From Circinella umbellata (lineage: Eukaryota > Mucoromycota > Mucoromycetes > Mucorales > Lichtheimiaceae), in NCBI GenBank assembly GCA_025093555.1, contig JAIWNF010000006.1, forward strand, positions 620,001-684,000: a DNA stretch of 64,000 bases, read 5' to 3'. The notes beneath the pieces were generated by a model, which saw only the letters and a list, made by a program, of their open reading frames with translations, was not told the origin of the DNA and did not search any database. Made by a program: the position numbers and the translations under genes. Positions 39,978 to 52,118 of the stretch are shown here, in pieces. Within the stretch, counting starts at the first letter, position 1. The number at the start of each line of letters is the position of its first letter.

Positions 39978-42679
39978 ATGGATGAACTTGCTGTAGCTTT
40001 AAGTGACTTGAAGGCGGGACTTGAAAAAAGAACAACATGAGCTCGTCGTGCCATTGATCCGGCTCTTACAACATTTATCGCTCGATCTGAAGACGATGGT
40101 TCATCCATCGAATTGAAAGTTTCGAGAATGGATTATCATAATTGGATTGAGGAACAAGAAAAGTATTATAACTGCAAGTTATATAACAAAACCAATGGTA
40201 GCAAAACAAGCAACCGTAAAACAAAAAATGAAGAGTATCTTAGAAATGGATCCACACCACCTCCTCCTGATCATAAACGCTCAAGAGAAAAACTTGGCTA
40301 CATTTTCAACGAAGTAAAATGCTAAATAAAAATATCATCATATATACAAACGTTTTGTTCAATTACTTATAAAACATTTATTTATTTATTTTACTTTATA
40401 CATTATAATCAATACATAACAGCGTTTTGTATACCAACGTGCGGGTCCCCCTCGAGGAGAAACCTCATTTTGTTGCAGAATTTACTGCCTTTGTTAATAA
40501 AGATAGTGAAGAGAAGAAAATGATCACGGTACAATACCGGTGTAAGCATACTGGTCATGAACCTGGCAGCAACATAGATACAACATCTGGTACACTCCCT
40601 CGTTTTGTGATGGAATTTATCCAAGCTCAAGCGGAGAAAAGTCTTACCTGGAGAAATATTAAGCATATGCTTCGCCTTGATAAGGGTGTCCTTGAAAATA
40701 TCTTGGATAGCGAAGACTATGACCAATTGCCACAGTCAGTGAGAATCGATTACCAACATGTCTATTATGCGATGAAAATCCATCTTAGACGGCAATCCCA
40801 ATTTGATCCCTCAATGGTAATCAGTCTCAACATATGGGGGGCTAAAATATTGCAAGAAAGAGGATATTATGCCTTGAAAAATTTTGATAGATTTGAAGAG
40901 GGCATGTTCTTTTTTGCCTTTATGTCACAGTGGTAATTGAAAGTAAAACAATCGATTTAAATGAAAAAAAAATATTATACATGTACCTGAACAAACATAC
41001 ATCCTTCACTATATAGTTGTTGAAGGAGAATGGGGATCTCGTCTGTCTTGACTCTACTCATAAGACTTGCGTGGATGGTGCCAAACACGACTGTTATTCG
41101 TATACACTTGTAGCAAGATGCACGACTACTGGCAAAGGCAAGCCTTTGGGGTGGATGATCACTAACTCGCAAGCTCAATATCCTATCTAGTATTGGCTTA
41201 AATGGCTGAAGGATGAGCATGGATATATTTCATCGCGTGTTATGATTGATGACTCTGATACAGAAATTATTGCTATCAATAAGGCATATAATTATGTAAA
41301 TGATGATCCATCCACCAACATATTCATCGATAAAGTGAAGATACTTATCTGTCACTGGCATGTCCTTCGAGCATGGAAGAAAAACATTTTGACCAAGCTC
41401 ATTGCCAAAACATCCAACCCACCAAAAACTTTGAGGGAAAAGAAAGCCATGCGCGAGCATGCGCTATCTCTAATGATGAATATGATGAGAGCTGAAACAC
41501 CACTCGACTTTGACCTTGAACATGAAAAGTTTGATACCTGGTGTATTGATGCTGACGACGAATAGGATAGTAATCGTTTGTATTTATACTTTGAAAGAGA
41601 ATTTCTTTCTAAACGTGAAAAATGGAGCCAAGCGTGGCGTACCGTAAGTAATTAATTACATTTATATTATAGATCGTTTTAACCACATTCTGTAGCTTAC
41701 CATGTATATAAAAGCACCATCATCACGTAAATACAAACAATTACATAGAAAGCTGGCACCGGCACCTTAAAGAAGTTTATTTGCCAAGTTTGCGCAGACA
41801 GCGCGTTGGTGTTCTGGTGTACATTCTTAGGAGTCTTGTTCTTCCAGACCTGATGCAAGACCATTTGTGCACAGTGGCCAAGTTCAAGCTTCGTCGAATG
41901 AATAAGGCAGAAAGAGCATGATTTGCGCGTGTCAATGAGTTGAATGGTAAGATTATGTTTTCAACTGTGTATTCAATGCGTATTGTTTTACATGTTTCTT
42001 ATATAAATCATAGATGAAGAAGCATACGCCAAGATTGTCGGTCAAGAAGGCAATATCATCAAAGTACTTTCATTCACTGACCCTGATGAAAGTACAGTAT
42101 ATGATGTTTTGATTAATGTCGACGACGATTTTCTTGAATCACGTACTTGTCTTGATCAACAGACAAACAACTCGCCATGTCAACACATGTATTTGGTACG
42201 TATTAGAATATGTTTACTCCACATAGGACTAGTAATAACTTTTTTATATAATTAAGGTCAATCGCGTCTTCAACATCAGTTTGATCCGTCCCCAAGCATC
42301 ATCATCTTCTTCTTCTCTTCCTCTTCCTCCTCCCACTCTTCTCCATCTCCTTCTTCGTCACAACAACAACCACAACTTGATGTTATGGATACCGACTCGG
42401 AAACAGGTGGAGATCTGTCACAAGAAGCTCTAGACAGGTATAAAACAAACAGAAAATACATTAGTGGAACAATAAACAATTTAATAACATTTACGTATAT
42501 ATAGATCTGTCGATTCTTTCGAGTTGCTGAAGATTGAGGCTGAAAAAACAGCAAGCAAAAAACGTGTACCTGTTGCAGTCATAAATCGACTTGCAACACA
42601 GTTTCAAGAAGCCACGAACGAGATGAAAAGTTGGAACAGCTCAACTTCTGGACCTTCTAGAAATCAAATACGTTATTAA
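39978..42679 (+). pseudogene. Degenerate MULE-type transposase with SWIM finger region
   Basis: A recognisable Mutator-like transposase: N-terminal part from 39978 (with TGA at 40038), zinc-type region (YRCKHTGHEPGSN), MULE N-terminal helices (LPQSVRIDYQHVYYAMK), first catalytic Asp in LDSTHKTC (about 41047-41070), second in RVMIDDSDTEI (about 41242), the family CHWH motif (41350-41361), then a SWIM-like region (LDQQTNNSPCQHMYLV, about 42150-42195) and a short C-terminal tail ending at 42679. In-frame stops are seen at 41188, 41563 and 41919, and the first SWIM cysteine is replaced by Arg (SRTCLD). Several introns appear intact, suggesting it was once a spliced host-like gene. No matching terminal inverted repeats were found. 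Confidence 0.85.
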
Positions 42680-42792
42680 AGTGGAGGAAAGAAGGCCGGA
42701 AAGAATGGTTGCTGAGCATAAAAGAACCGGAAAAAAGCAGCAGCCAGAGAAGGTTGAAAGTTTCGGAGGCGGGGTTTTTGGTTGCTGGCAGC

Positions 42793-42800
42793 TATAAAAG
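42793..42800 (+). promoter_or_regulatory. TATA box
   Basis: TATAAAAG in a GC-richer context (GGCAGCTATAAAAGG), 59 bp upstream of the first ATG of the uncharacterised gene at 42859. It argues that this gene has a real promoter despite lying next to a dead transposon. Confidence 0.55.
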
Positions 42801-42858
42801 GTTAAAGATTCGACTGCGGAATCGTAGCAACAGACAGAGTTGTTCCTAAGCAACATCA

Positions 42859-45303
42859 TGAATGGTAACCAAGGTAGACAAATTGAAGATGTTTATGTGG
42901 ACAAGGTCGACTCTTTTAAATCAACTTACAATTTAAACCAATAAATATTTTGTATTTTTGATAGAATTCATTCAAAAATATTTGATTGAAACAGATCAAC
43001 CAAGTGTTTATCATTTTATTCAATTACACCGTGAATTTGTCTTGAAAAACACTCCTCCTGATGCACGCCTCGCTGATTATTGGTCTCATACAATAAAACA
43101 ACGTGCGGCTACTTTGGAGAAGACTTTAGTATGTTCCCATATTTTCGTTATACTTATATATTTGGATAAGGTGTTTGATAGCAATAGTCGCGTACAACCT
43201 TGAAAATTAAGATACACCCTCGAATTTGATTGCCCAAATTAAGGCAAACCAAAAACCTATATATGGAAATGTATCCCCATCTAGAAAACTGTTTTTTGTT
43301 GAACTGCCTGTATAGAAACGCGCGTGTAACCTGATCGCATAGGCCTTGAACGTCTTCTTTAAATTCAACATTCCAAACTAAAAACAGTTTTTCAGATGGA
43401 GGCCCATTTCCATATATATGTTTTGCGTTTGGCTAAATTTGAGAATCAAATTCTCGGGTGTGCTTTAATTTTTAGGATGTGATGCCGATAAGATGTTTCC
43501 CATGCTAATTTAAATTCTAATTAGGAAAAATCGCCCTCCATTGATTGGAAATCATTGGAAGCTGAAATTAAAAGTAAGCTCTTTTCTGCATTTACATTTG
43601 CTTTTGCATTATTTTACTAACAATACAGCGAAGCCACTTCCACACACAGCAACAGCGAAGATACTTCTTCTGCTAGTACAAAAAAACGTTCACGGTCATC
43701 GGTAAGTCTTTTCAATATATAATCAAAACATGGCGTTTTTGATATATTCTCCTACTATTGAAAATGCATATTTACTCGTTATTATTATTACTATCACTAT
43801 TACTATTATGCCTCAGAGTTCAAAAACCGGTTCCTGCGAAATGACGGAAGAAATGTTGTGCGAGTACCGAAAAGCATTCGAAGCGTTGGAAGATTCACAA
43901 AAATGGGATTTAGGCAACGGCGTTTATGTTGAGGATCTTATGTACGAATTTGGAGCTAGCTGTACCCACGAACAGTAAGGATATAGAAATTCTCTGCATT
44001 GATGAACGTGAACTTGAATTTCAGCGTCGGCGTTTTTTCTAATTTAAATAATATTATATATATGTATGTTTATAGTTTATCACATTCTTTTATTCTTGAC
44101 CCAGAGGATCCTGTTTATAAAGATGTTTTTTCTCTTGAACAATTGGAGCTTATTAAAACTGCATCCAATAATGCATTAGAAGACTACAATGAAGGCTGTA
44201 AAAATTTGTTTACAATGTTCACACAAGTGGTAAACGATTTTAAAACGCGTGGATCGGCGGCATCATCGTCCCATTCATCACATCCAAATTCATCCGTTTC
44301 AGTAAAAGAAGATGACATTATTGACAGTTTATATGAAAAACTCATGGCATCACAATTCCAGAATCCAAGAACCAACTATAACGAATATTGGATTCAAAAG
44401 ACAATGATGGAGTATTTGGATGTGTACCGATGGAAAGTACTCGAATGGGTGAAGAATGAGGGGTCTGAAATGGATTTTGTTAACCGGATTTGGGTTTTAT
44501 TGGATAAGGTTTTTGACAATTTAATGATTGCTGCAAAACGGTAAGTTCATTTGATCAATAACGTGTACAGAGATGATCCATAATTGATGCTTACTTCACT
44601 TTCAATATGTATTTAGAGACAATATTTCAGTATCGACGGATTATATTGACAACAAGAAGCAAGCCGTAACTGGTTCTGCAATACCATCGAAATTACCATC
44701 GATTCGTCCAGACCTTATATTGTTCAAGGATGGTTTTGAATTTGGTGCGGGAGAGTGCGGAAAGACAGAAGAAGGAAAGAACGAGGTTGTCGAGACAGGC
44801 TTACACTGCCCAAAAATAATGAAAAGTATGTTTCTTTATTCTGGCTCGAAATGCAATGATGACATAGATGTATATCGTGCTCTTAGAATAGTTTGCTTTT
44901 GCCAGTTTGGTAAGGCATCATGTTTTAAATAATGTGTTTTGGTTGTGTAAGGTTTGTTTGCTTTTTACCAACTATGTTCCGTCTTACTCTGTTTTGGTAA
45001 TAGGTCTCCAAATGAAGGTATCTGTTTTAGATAATCCATCTGGCTATGTATGTCGCTTAAGATCCACCGCATATTACAAAATCTCTACGGAACCATCAAA
45101 AATCCCATCCGGTCTTCTTCAAATCATGAAGTTGACCTTAAAAGCAATAGTAAATATACATCTTTACGTATTTTTATCTATGTGTGAGCTTGTTGTCTTA
45201 TCTGTATATAAACCTGATACTTATATTTCCACATGTTATTTTAACTTCATAGATCACTGTAGAACAGTCTATAAATTTAATCGATGATTATCTCACAGGT
45301 TAA
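42859..45303 (+). CDS. Uncharacterised spliced protein with RPD...EFGxGExGK signature
   Basis: Nine exons fit: 42859-42865, 42965-43128, 43525-43573, 43634-43701, 43817-43974, 44076-44540, 44617-44909, 45004-45149, 45253-45303; 466 residues. No family is recognised with certainty. Visible parts: a first exon of only seven bases, a basic stretch STKKRSRSS (possible nuclear signal), a helical middle (EYLDVYRWKVLEWVKNEG, WVLLDKVFDNLM), then IRPDLILFKDGFEFGAGECGK about residues 330-350 and DNPSGYVCRLRS. The RPD...E...E-x2-K pattern recalls, without proving, a PD-(D/E)XK nuclease-like core. I recall similar proteins as a lineage-expanded family in Mucorales; this is from memory. After the TAA at 45301 the same frame stays open for another 35 codons, ending in a lysine-rich tail, so the stop may be recent. 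Exon 4's acceptor (43632-43633) is chosen by frame and is uncertain. Confidence 0.65.
43198..43476. mobile_element. Fold-back MITE inside an intron
   Basis: The two halves of this 279-bp segment are imperfect inverted repeats about 95-100 bp long. Reading inward from each end they share CACCC, GAATTTGATT, CAAATT, CAAAC, TATATATGGAAATG, CCATCT and AAAACTGTTTTT. A loop of about 80 bp separates them. It lies wholly within intron 2 (43129-43524) of the uncharacterised gene. No clear target duplication was found. Confidence 0.8.
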
Positions 45304-46335
45304 AGTGCTAATGAAGAACCAGATGTTACCTCTAATATGAAAAAAGTCAAGGAATCATTATCTCTGCCAAGACTTCAAGAATCATCATCAAAAAAGCCAA
45401 AAAAAAACTAAACTTTTCATTAACAATAATAACAACTACTACGTCCACCACGACTACAAGTATGTTTTATTTCATGCTTTATCTTTATAACTTTTTTCCC
45501 ACATACCCACATTCACATTATATCTTTTCTTTTCAGTTAACCAAAACTTATTGCATTAATCAAAAAAAAAATTATCATATATCCATATATAATGCTCTCA
45601 CACACTGTAAGTTTTTTTCTATACCTATAATATATATCACAACTCTTCCACGTATAAAGCTCATTACTATATTATTATAAATACAAACGTACAATTATTT
45701 TTTAAAAAAAGTATATCCACCATTTTTGCATATTACTATTTCCATTCCTTAATCTCTTTACGGATATACTGTAACATATAAATTGATGAGTAATTAGCTA
45801 GGATGAAGGATGACGCTCTTAAAAATATTCATTTTTTTAAGCTTGACCACTTATATATTATTTATCTTTTGTTACCATCTTTTTTTATGACCACCATCAT
45901 TAGTATTGGTACTTAATATTATTATTATTATTATTACGTACTTTTATTATTGTTATCATTCATTACCATTACTTTATCATTATTAGTATTGCTCTTTTTA
46001 TCACATGACCCATTCACAATTTATTAGTATGTACTGTATAATATAACTATTATTTTAACAATCTGATTGGTTCTCGCTTTTGCATCTTTGTGTTAAAGGA
46101 TTTCTCTATAAAGCAATCGCACTTTTGTGTTTTTGCATTTTTGTGCAAAAGCTATTGAAACATTAACTTTCTTTTTCTCTTATGATTTATGCTACTCGGT
46201 TTAAATCTCAGCAACATGGCATAGTCAAAATGGATTGGCTAAATCCAAACGTCATAGTCTTTTTTTTATGCCTGAGGCTCCCCACCAATGGCTTTAGGCG
46301 TCTCCAAGACTTGAGGACTTTATAAATTTGTTTAT
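45304..46335. other. AT-rich DNA without an intact gene
   Basis: The first about 105 bases continue the reading frame of the preceding gene past its stop. After that come A/T-rich microsatellites (ATT repeats near 45920-45940) and no recognisable gene. Confidence 0.5.
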
Positions 46336-47133
46336 TTCAGTAATACTTAGATTGGAATGTTGGTTTAAACAGTTTACCAAATGGTCTTTTGAGTGTTGAA
46401 TTATATTTTGGAGATGCTCGAGAGGTACTTCATTTATGCAGCATCAATAACTCTGTCTTGGAGTGTTTCTATGTGGTGCTTCATTTTGTCCTTTTACCAA
46501 TGCCCAGAACTGTTCAATTGAATTGGGCTCTGGTGAATAAGAAGGAGGATAATCGTACTTATAGTCGCGACCTCTTTCATAGATAATTTCTTCTTATTTG
46601 TTTAGACGAGTGGATCGGTGCGTTGTCGATAATCAGATAAAAATCTTTCATTTGATCATGCTTGTCCATAATATCCAAATTCTCCCTCTTAAGAATCTTA
46701 AATACTAACCGATAGTTGTGCCTTTTGGCCCTTCTTCTCTAGAAGCTGTTTCAAGGCTTTTTCTCTTTTTTGTCATCCTGGATCTTCCTTGCCTTTGGCT
46801 GTTGCTTTGGGTACACGACTACTCCGGTTTTTTACCACACTTACAGATGATGTGGCACCAATAATGGTATGTGTAGGTTGATTTTGTCGTAGGGCTGGTG
46901 ACCACTGCCATTTGCCCTCAGGGAGCCCATGCTCTACTCGTTTTCATGTTGATATGGAAGCCAGCTTCATCCGTTTTTGGATGGTATCTGAGCTTTGTTA
47001 TAAAATCCTCTAGTAGTTGGGTAACTTGTAAAAAATCACCAAATTATACATCCGCATCAATCTGATAATCCCCTCCAAGCGCCAAATCAAAAATATTTTG
47101 TAGATGCTCTCCATCTGAAATCAGAATTGGCAT
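46336..47133 (-). pseudogene. Decayed Tc1/mariner-type DDE transposase
   Basis: Read on the minus strand and across several frames, the catalytic core is recognisable: first Asp in TDEAGFHINMKTSRAWAP (about 46985-46930), second in FYLIIDNAPIHSS (about 46640-46605), third acidic residue in YSPEPNSIEQFWALVKG (about 46540-46490). The D-to-E gap is about 36 residues, in the range of DD34-37E enzymes. Multiple stops and frameshifts make it dead. The N-terminal helix-turn-helix part is missing: it should lie upstream of 47133 but the FPGS gene begins there. Confidence 0.82.
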
Positions 47134-47201
47134 AGTTTTTTTTTTTTTAACTCATAAAACTGATAAAAATAAATACCAGAGTAATAATAAAATAGCTCTT
47201 T

Positions 47202-49157
47202 ATGCTCTTAGCGCGAACCTTTCTTTCACAATCACGTAAACTTTACTTGAGATCCTATACCACCATGCCATTCAGTTATGAAGTAATGTATTTTTACTCT
47301 TTACTCTCTCTTTTTTTTATTATTATTATTACTTGACTTTGTATTCGTCTTTTTTTTTTTTTTAATATTTGTGTTATCCTAAATCATGTAAAAAAAAAAT
47401 TAGGAAGCAGTGGAAAAGATCATTTCCATGCAAACCAATGCTGCAACCTTGGACCAACTACGTAAATTAGGTTCTCGAATGAATGACCGTAGTTTACCCG
47501 AGATGCGTAGCTATTTTAAACGTATTGGTTATGAGGTAATAAATAATCACAATAAATATGTATAATCATATTTTTTTAAACATATGTATTGACTCTATTT
47601 AATATATAAACATTAAAAAGCCAAGTGATTTCGATAAGCTCAATATTATTCATGTTACGGGTACCAAAGGCAAAGGATCCACTTCCGCATTGACACAATC
47701 CATCTTGAAACATTATTCAACCGATAAACCTATTCGAACGGGACTTTTTACATCACCTCATTTAGTTGCTATGCGTGAACGTATCCGTATCAATGGTGAA
47801 CCGATCAGTGAAGAATTATTTGCAAAATATACCCAAGATGTCTGGGAACGACTTGAAAATACCAAAGCCGAAACACTGGCACAATTAAAAACCGATGATG
47901 CTCGTCAATTATTGAGAATGACTCGAGAACATCCCGATAAACCAGCTTATTTCCGTTTCTTGAACTTGGTAGCTATGCATGCATTCATGCAAGAAAATGT
48001 GGATGTGACGATTTTAGAAGTAGGTGTTGGTGGTGAATATGATTCTACCAATATTATTGAAAAACCTATTGTATGTGGTATCACTGCTCTTGGTTTGGAT
48101 CACGTCAGGTAAAAAAAAAGAAAAAAAAATTGGGCAAAATGATAAAAAGAAAGAGTTGCCTAACTAATGAATTTAAATTTTTTGAATTTGACATTTTAGT
48201 GTCCTTGGTGATACAATCGATAAAATTGCGTGGCACAAAGCTGGTATTATAAAACCTAATACACCTGTGATTGCATTTGAACAACTTCCTGAAGCAATGA
48301 CTGTTATTGAAGAACGTGCAAAAGAAAAAAATGCTCCCTTAACCGTATTACACGCCAAAGATATCGAAAAATTAAAAGGTGTTAAAATAGGATTGGCGGG
48401 TGTTCATCAACAATACAATGCTTTGACAGCTATTGAATTATGTCGTGTTTGGTTAGATACATGTCGTAACGTTCAATTAAAACAAGATATACCAGAAGAG
48501 TTTAAAGAAGGGTTGGCTAAAGTAGTATGGCCTGGACGTGGTCAAAAATTAAATATCTGTGATACCCGATACAGTGACAAGGCATCTAAAAACGTCATGT
48601 ATTATTTGGATGGCGCACATACCGCTGAAAGTTTACGTGTATGTGCCAATTGGTTTAAAGAAACGGTCAAGGAAGAGGGAGGCAAGGTTTCACGGATATT
48701 GATGTTTAATTGTACCAATGGTCGTGACGGACCTCATCTATTGGATGTGATTGCTAGCATTCAATCAGAAGTTCCATTTGATCATGTGATATTCACTACC
48801 AATGTCACCTTCCGTAAAGGTTACACAGCTGGTAATTATAACATACACAAAAAAAAAGTGCAACGTAACCAAGAGGTTGACATGGAAAATATTTTTTTTA
48901 TAGATACCAAAAATATGACAGTTACCAAAGCAGATGCTGTTGCTATGCAAAAATCATTGGCAGATACATGGAAGGAACGTATGTCCTCCTTTGATACTGA
49001 AAAAATTCACGTTGTTCCAACTATTGAAGATGCAGTAGAATGGATTTCAGATTATTCACAAACAGTACCACAAGAACAAAAAGTACAAGTTTTAACGACA
49101 GGCAGTTTAATTATGGTTGGAAATACTTTGACAGCATTAGGTGTTGCTGCTCGATAG
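47202..49157 (+). CDS. MET7: Folylpolyglutamate synthase
   Basis: Adds glutamate tails to folates, retaining them in cytosol and mitochondria. Exons: 47202-47282, 47404-47535, 47621-48108, 48200-49157; 552 residues from the first ATG. The P-loop is GTKGKGSTSALTQ; the second family signature LGLDHVSVLGDTIDKIAWHK is completed across intron 3; DGAHTAES is also present. Two in-frame ATGs lie in exon 1. From 47202 the leader MLLARTFLSQSRKLYLRSYT is basic, Ser/Arg rich and acid-free, a good mitochondrial presequence; from 47265 (ATGCCATTC) the protein would be cytosolic, 531 residues. Dual starts for two compartments are known in animal FPGS. The 5' flank is only 68 bp from a dead transposase. Confidence 0.95.
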
Positions 49158-49278
49158 AGCAAAAACAAAAAAAACTTAGAATTATTTTTTTTTATTTATT
49201 TTTATATTAAAACAAAAAGGAAGCATCGATTTTTTTTTTAATCCTAATCTTATTTCCATTCACTTCCAATTTTTACAT

Positions 49279-51348
49279 TTACACTTGTGGACCTGCACTG
49301 CAAGTCTCAGGTGTAGCTTGATCCTTGTAAATATTAAAATTCTCTGTAAACATGGTAGCCACCTTATTCAAAGACTTGTCAAAGTCTTCCGTCTTTCCTT
49401 GCCAAGCCTTACGAGGATGCAAGATTTCTGAAGGCACATTTTCCACACTTTTAGGAATAGCGACATTAAAGACTTCATAATTTTCAAATTCGCCTTGAGC
49501 TAAAGCACCACTGTGAATAGAATCCAAAATAGCACGCGTATACTTGAGTGGACAACGTTTGACATCACCTGCTTTACCACCAATCCATCCGGTATTGATT
49601 AACCAAGCATCGGTTTGATGTTGATTGATCTTTTCAGCCAACATGGAAGCATATTTTTGTGGATGTAAGACCAAAAAGGGAGCACCAAAACAAGCACTGA
49701 ATGTAGGTGTAGGTTCAACAATACCATCTTCTGTACCGGCTACTTTGGTAGTGTATCCTGAAATGAAATGATACATGACTTGATCCGAGGTCAACTTAGA
49801 AACAGGAGGAACAACACCAAAAGCATCACATGTTAACAAGATCAAATTTTTGGGGTGACCGCCCATGCAGGGGATTTTGGCGTTAGGGATAAAGTTAATA
49901 GGATAGGCGCAACGTGTATTTTCGGTTAAGAAATCATCTGAATAATCGACCACACGAGAATCTTCATTTAAAACCACGTTTTCCAAGACAGAACCAAAGC
50001 GGATGGCATTGAAAATTTCGGGTTCCTTTTCAGCACTTAAATCAATACATTTGGCATAACAACCTCCTTCAATGTTAAAGATACCCGAATCACTCCAACA
50101 GTGTTCATCATCACCAATGAGTTTACGATTGGGATCGGTTGATAAAGTGGTTTTGCCAGTACCGGATAAACCAAAAAAGACAGAAACATCTCCATCTTGA
50201 CCTTCATTGGCAGATGAATGTAAGGACAAAACGCCTGCTTTGGGCATAAGCATATGCATTACTGAGAAGACCTATAATTATGTACGTAGGTACGTTGTTT
50301 GTTTGTTTTTTAAATACAGATTGTTATTTGTTTATTTTAGTTTTCTCACACACAGACGAATTAATTTTCTTACCCCCTTTTTCATTTCACCAGCATATTC
50401 AGTTCCAAGAATCACCATTTCCTGGCGCTTAAAATTAATAGAAACCGATGTACTGGATGTCATACCCGTGGTATAACGATTGGCTACATACGTACCATTG
50501 ATTTAATTTTATTATAAAAAACCAAAAGATTATATATACACATATAAACAAACAAATAAAAAACCTTACCTGGAAATTCGCCCGCATTGAAAATAGTAAA
50601 ATCAGGAGTACCAAAATTTTCCAATTCTTCTTCTGTTGGACGAATCAACATGTTATGCATAAACAAGATATGGTATGCTCTGGAAGCAATGACACGGATT
50701 TTTTTACGATACTTGGGATCCCAACCAGCATATCCATCAAATACATATAAACGTGGATGTGTATTCAAATAATCAATAGCTCTTTCTCGATTGATTAAGA
50801 AAACTCGTTCACTCATCTTGGTGTTCACGGGACCCCACTAATAGAAAAAAAAAAGCCCATGGATTCATTAAAGATCATAATTATAAATAAATCCAACAGT
50901 TAAAAATAATAATAATAATACCCAAATGTCGTTAGTAGTATCAGGTTCATCCACGATACGTTTGTCTTTAGGTGAACGGCCACGTTTGAGACCACTGTAA
51001 CTGCATAAAGCTCCTGCAGATGAAATGACTGAACCTTCTTCGTGTGTCAATGCTTCTTCATATAACACGGGAACGGATGGATTATGTTTGATTGTGACCT
51101 GATGATGGATGAGAAAAAGAGAAGAGTCATAGTGTTAATAATAATGACGACATGAATGACTATGATCTTGTGATTCACGCGATTCTTTTATATTAAGACT
51201 CTAGTATATTTTTTACCTTGTCAAAATCAATACCAGCCATTTCATGGAGTTCTTCTTCTACTTTTGTATGAACAGAAGAAGCTGATTGAGGACGACGACC
51301 ACCAGGTGAACCGGGACGATAAGGAGAACCAGGACGAAATGCTGTCAT
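49279..51348 (-). CDS. PCK1: Phosphoenolpyruvate carboxykinase (ATP)
   Basis: Converts oxaloacetate and ATP to phosphoenolpyruvate, the first committed step of gluconeogenesis, in the cytosol. Exons: 51348-51217, 51098-50922, 50837-50570, 50483-50374, 50271-49279; 559 residues. The ATP-type P-loop is [13 protein letters not shown], followed by the metal-binding [10 protein letters not shown]. The substrate-binding [26 protein letters not shown] and [17 protein letters not shown] segments are all present. The N-terminal 35 residues (Pro, Gly, Arg and Ser rich) are a non-conserved extension. It converges on FPGS, with stop codons 121 bp apart. It works opposite to PFK in the same window. Confidence 0.97.
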
Positions 51349-52118
51349 ATTCTTGTTATTATATTAAAGAGTAAAAAAAAAAGAAAGAAAAGAAAAGAGG
51401 AAAAAAATGAATATTTTTTTTTTGCCTCTTTATATAAGATAAACCACTATTCTTTTTATAGTTTGGGTTTCTCATGAAGGGGGATGGAATAATAAACAGA
51501 AAATGGATGGGCGTCATATCTTTGCATGATTGTTGATATATATACTTGTCATCAACATAATTTTGAAGGCGTAAAAGAAAGATTTATGCAGGAAGAAAAG
51601 AAAGAAAGGTTTTTTAAAATGATAACGTTAATGAATTTGACAATGTAAGGAGATATCCCACCAAAAAAAAAAAAAATGTGTTGTTAATAATAATCAAGGA
51701 GAGGAAATATGATTATGATTATTGACTCCTTTTGATTACAAAAAAGAAAATAGCCTGTGTCTGTGATTTTAAACACTGAAACTAAAATAAACCTCCTCTT
51801 TTTATTATTATTATTATTATAGGTAAGACAATCTAATTAGTTTAAGTGGTCTGTTTTAAAGGTATGACAAGAATTTTCTTGGTAATTTCCAACTTGAAAT
51901 TTTTATCTTTTTTTTTTTACTCTTTTTTTTTTTTTGCACTTATAAAAAGACTATTATTACAATAAGAAAAAAGTTAATTTATTTATTTGAAAAACTTATT
52001 TTATAAAAAACTATTTCTTTTCCACTCCATCTTATTGTTGAACTATAAAAAAAAATAAAAAATAAAAAAAAAGGTTAAAAGAGAGAGAGAAAGAGGAACA
52101 AAAAAAAAAAATAGTTTG
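51349..52118. other. Divergent promoter region
   Basis: Lies between PCK1 (-) and the MIT-domain gene (+). Purine-rich and A/T-run sequence; no gene is seen. Confidence 0.6.
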
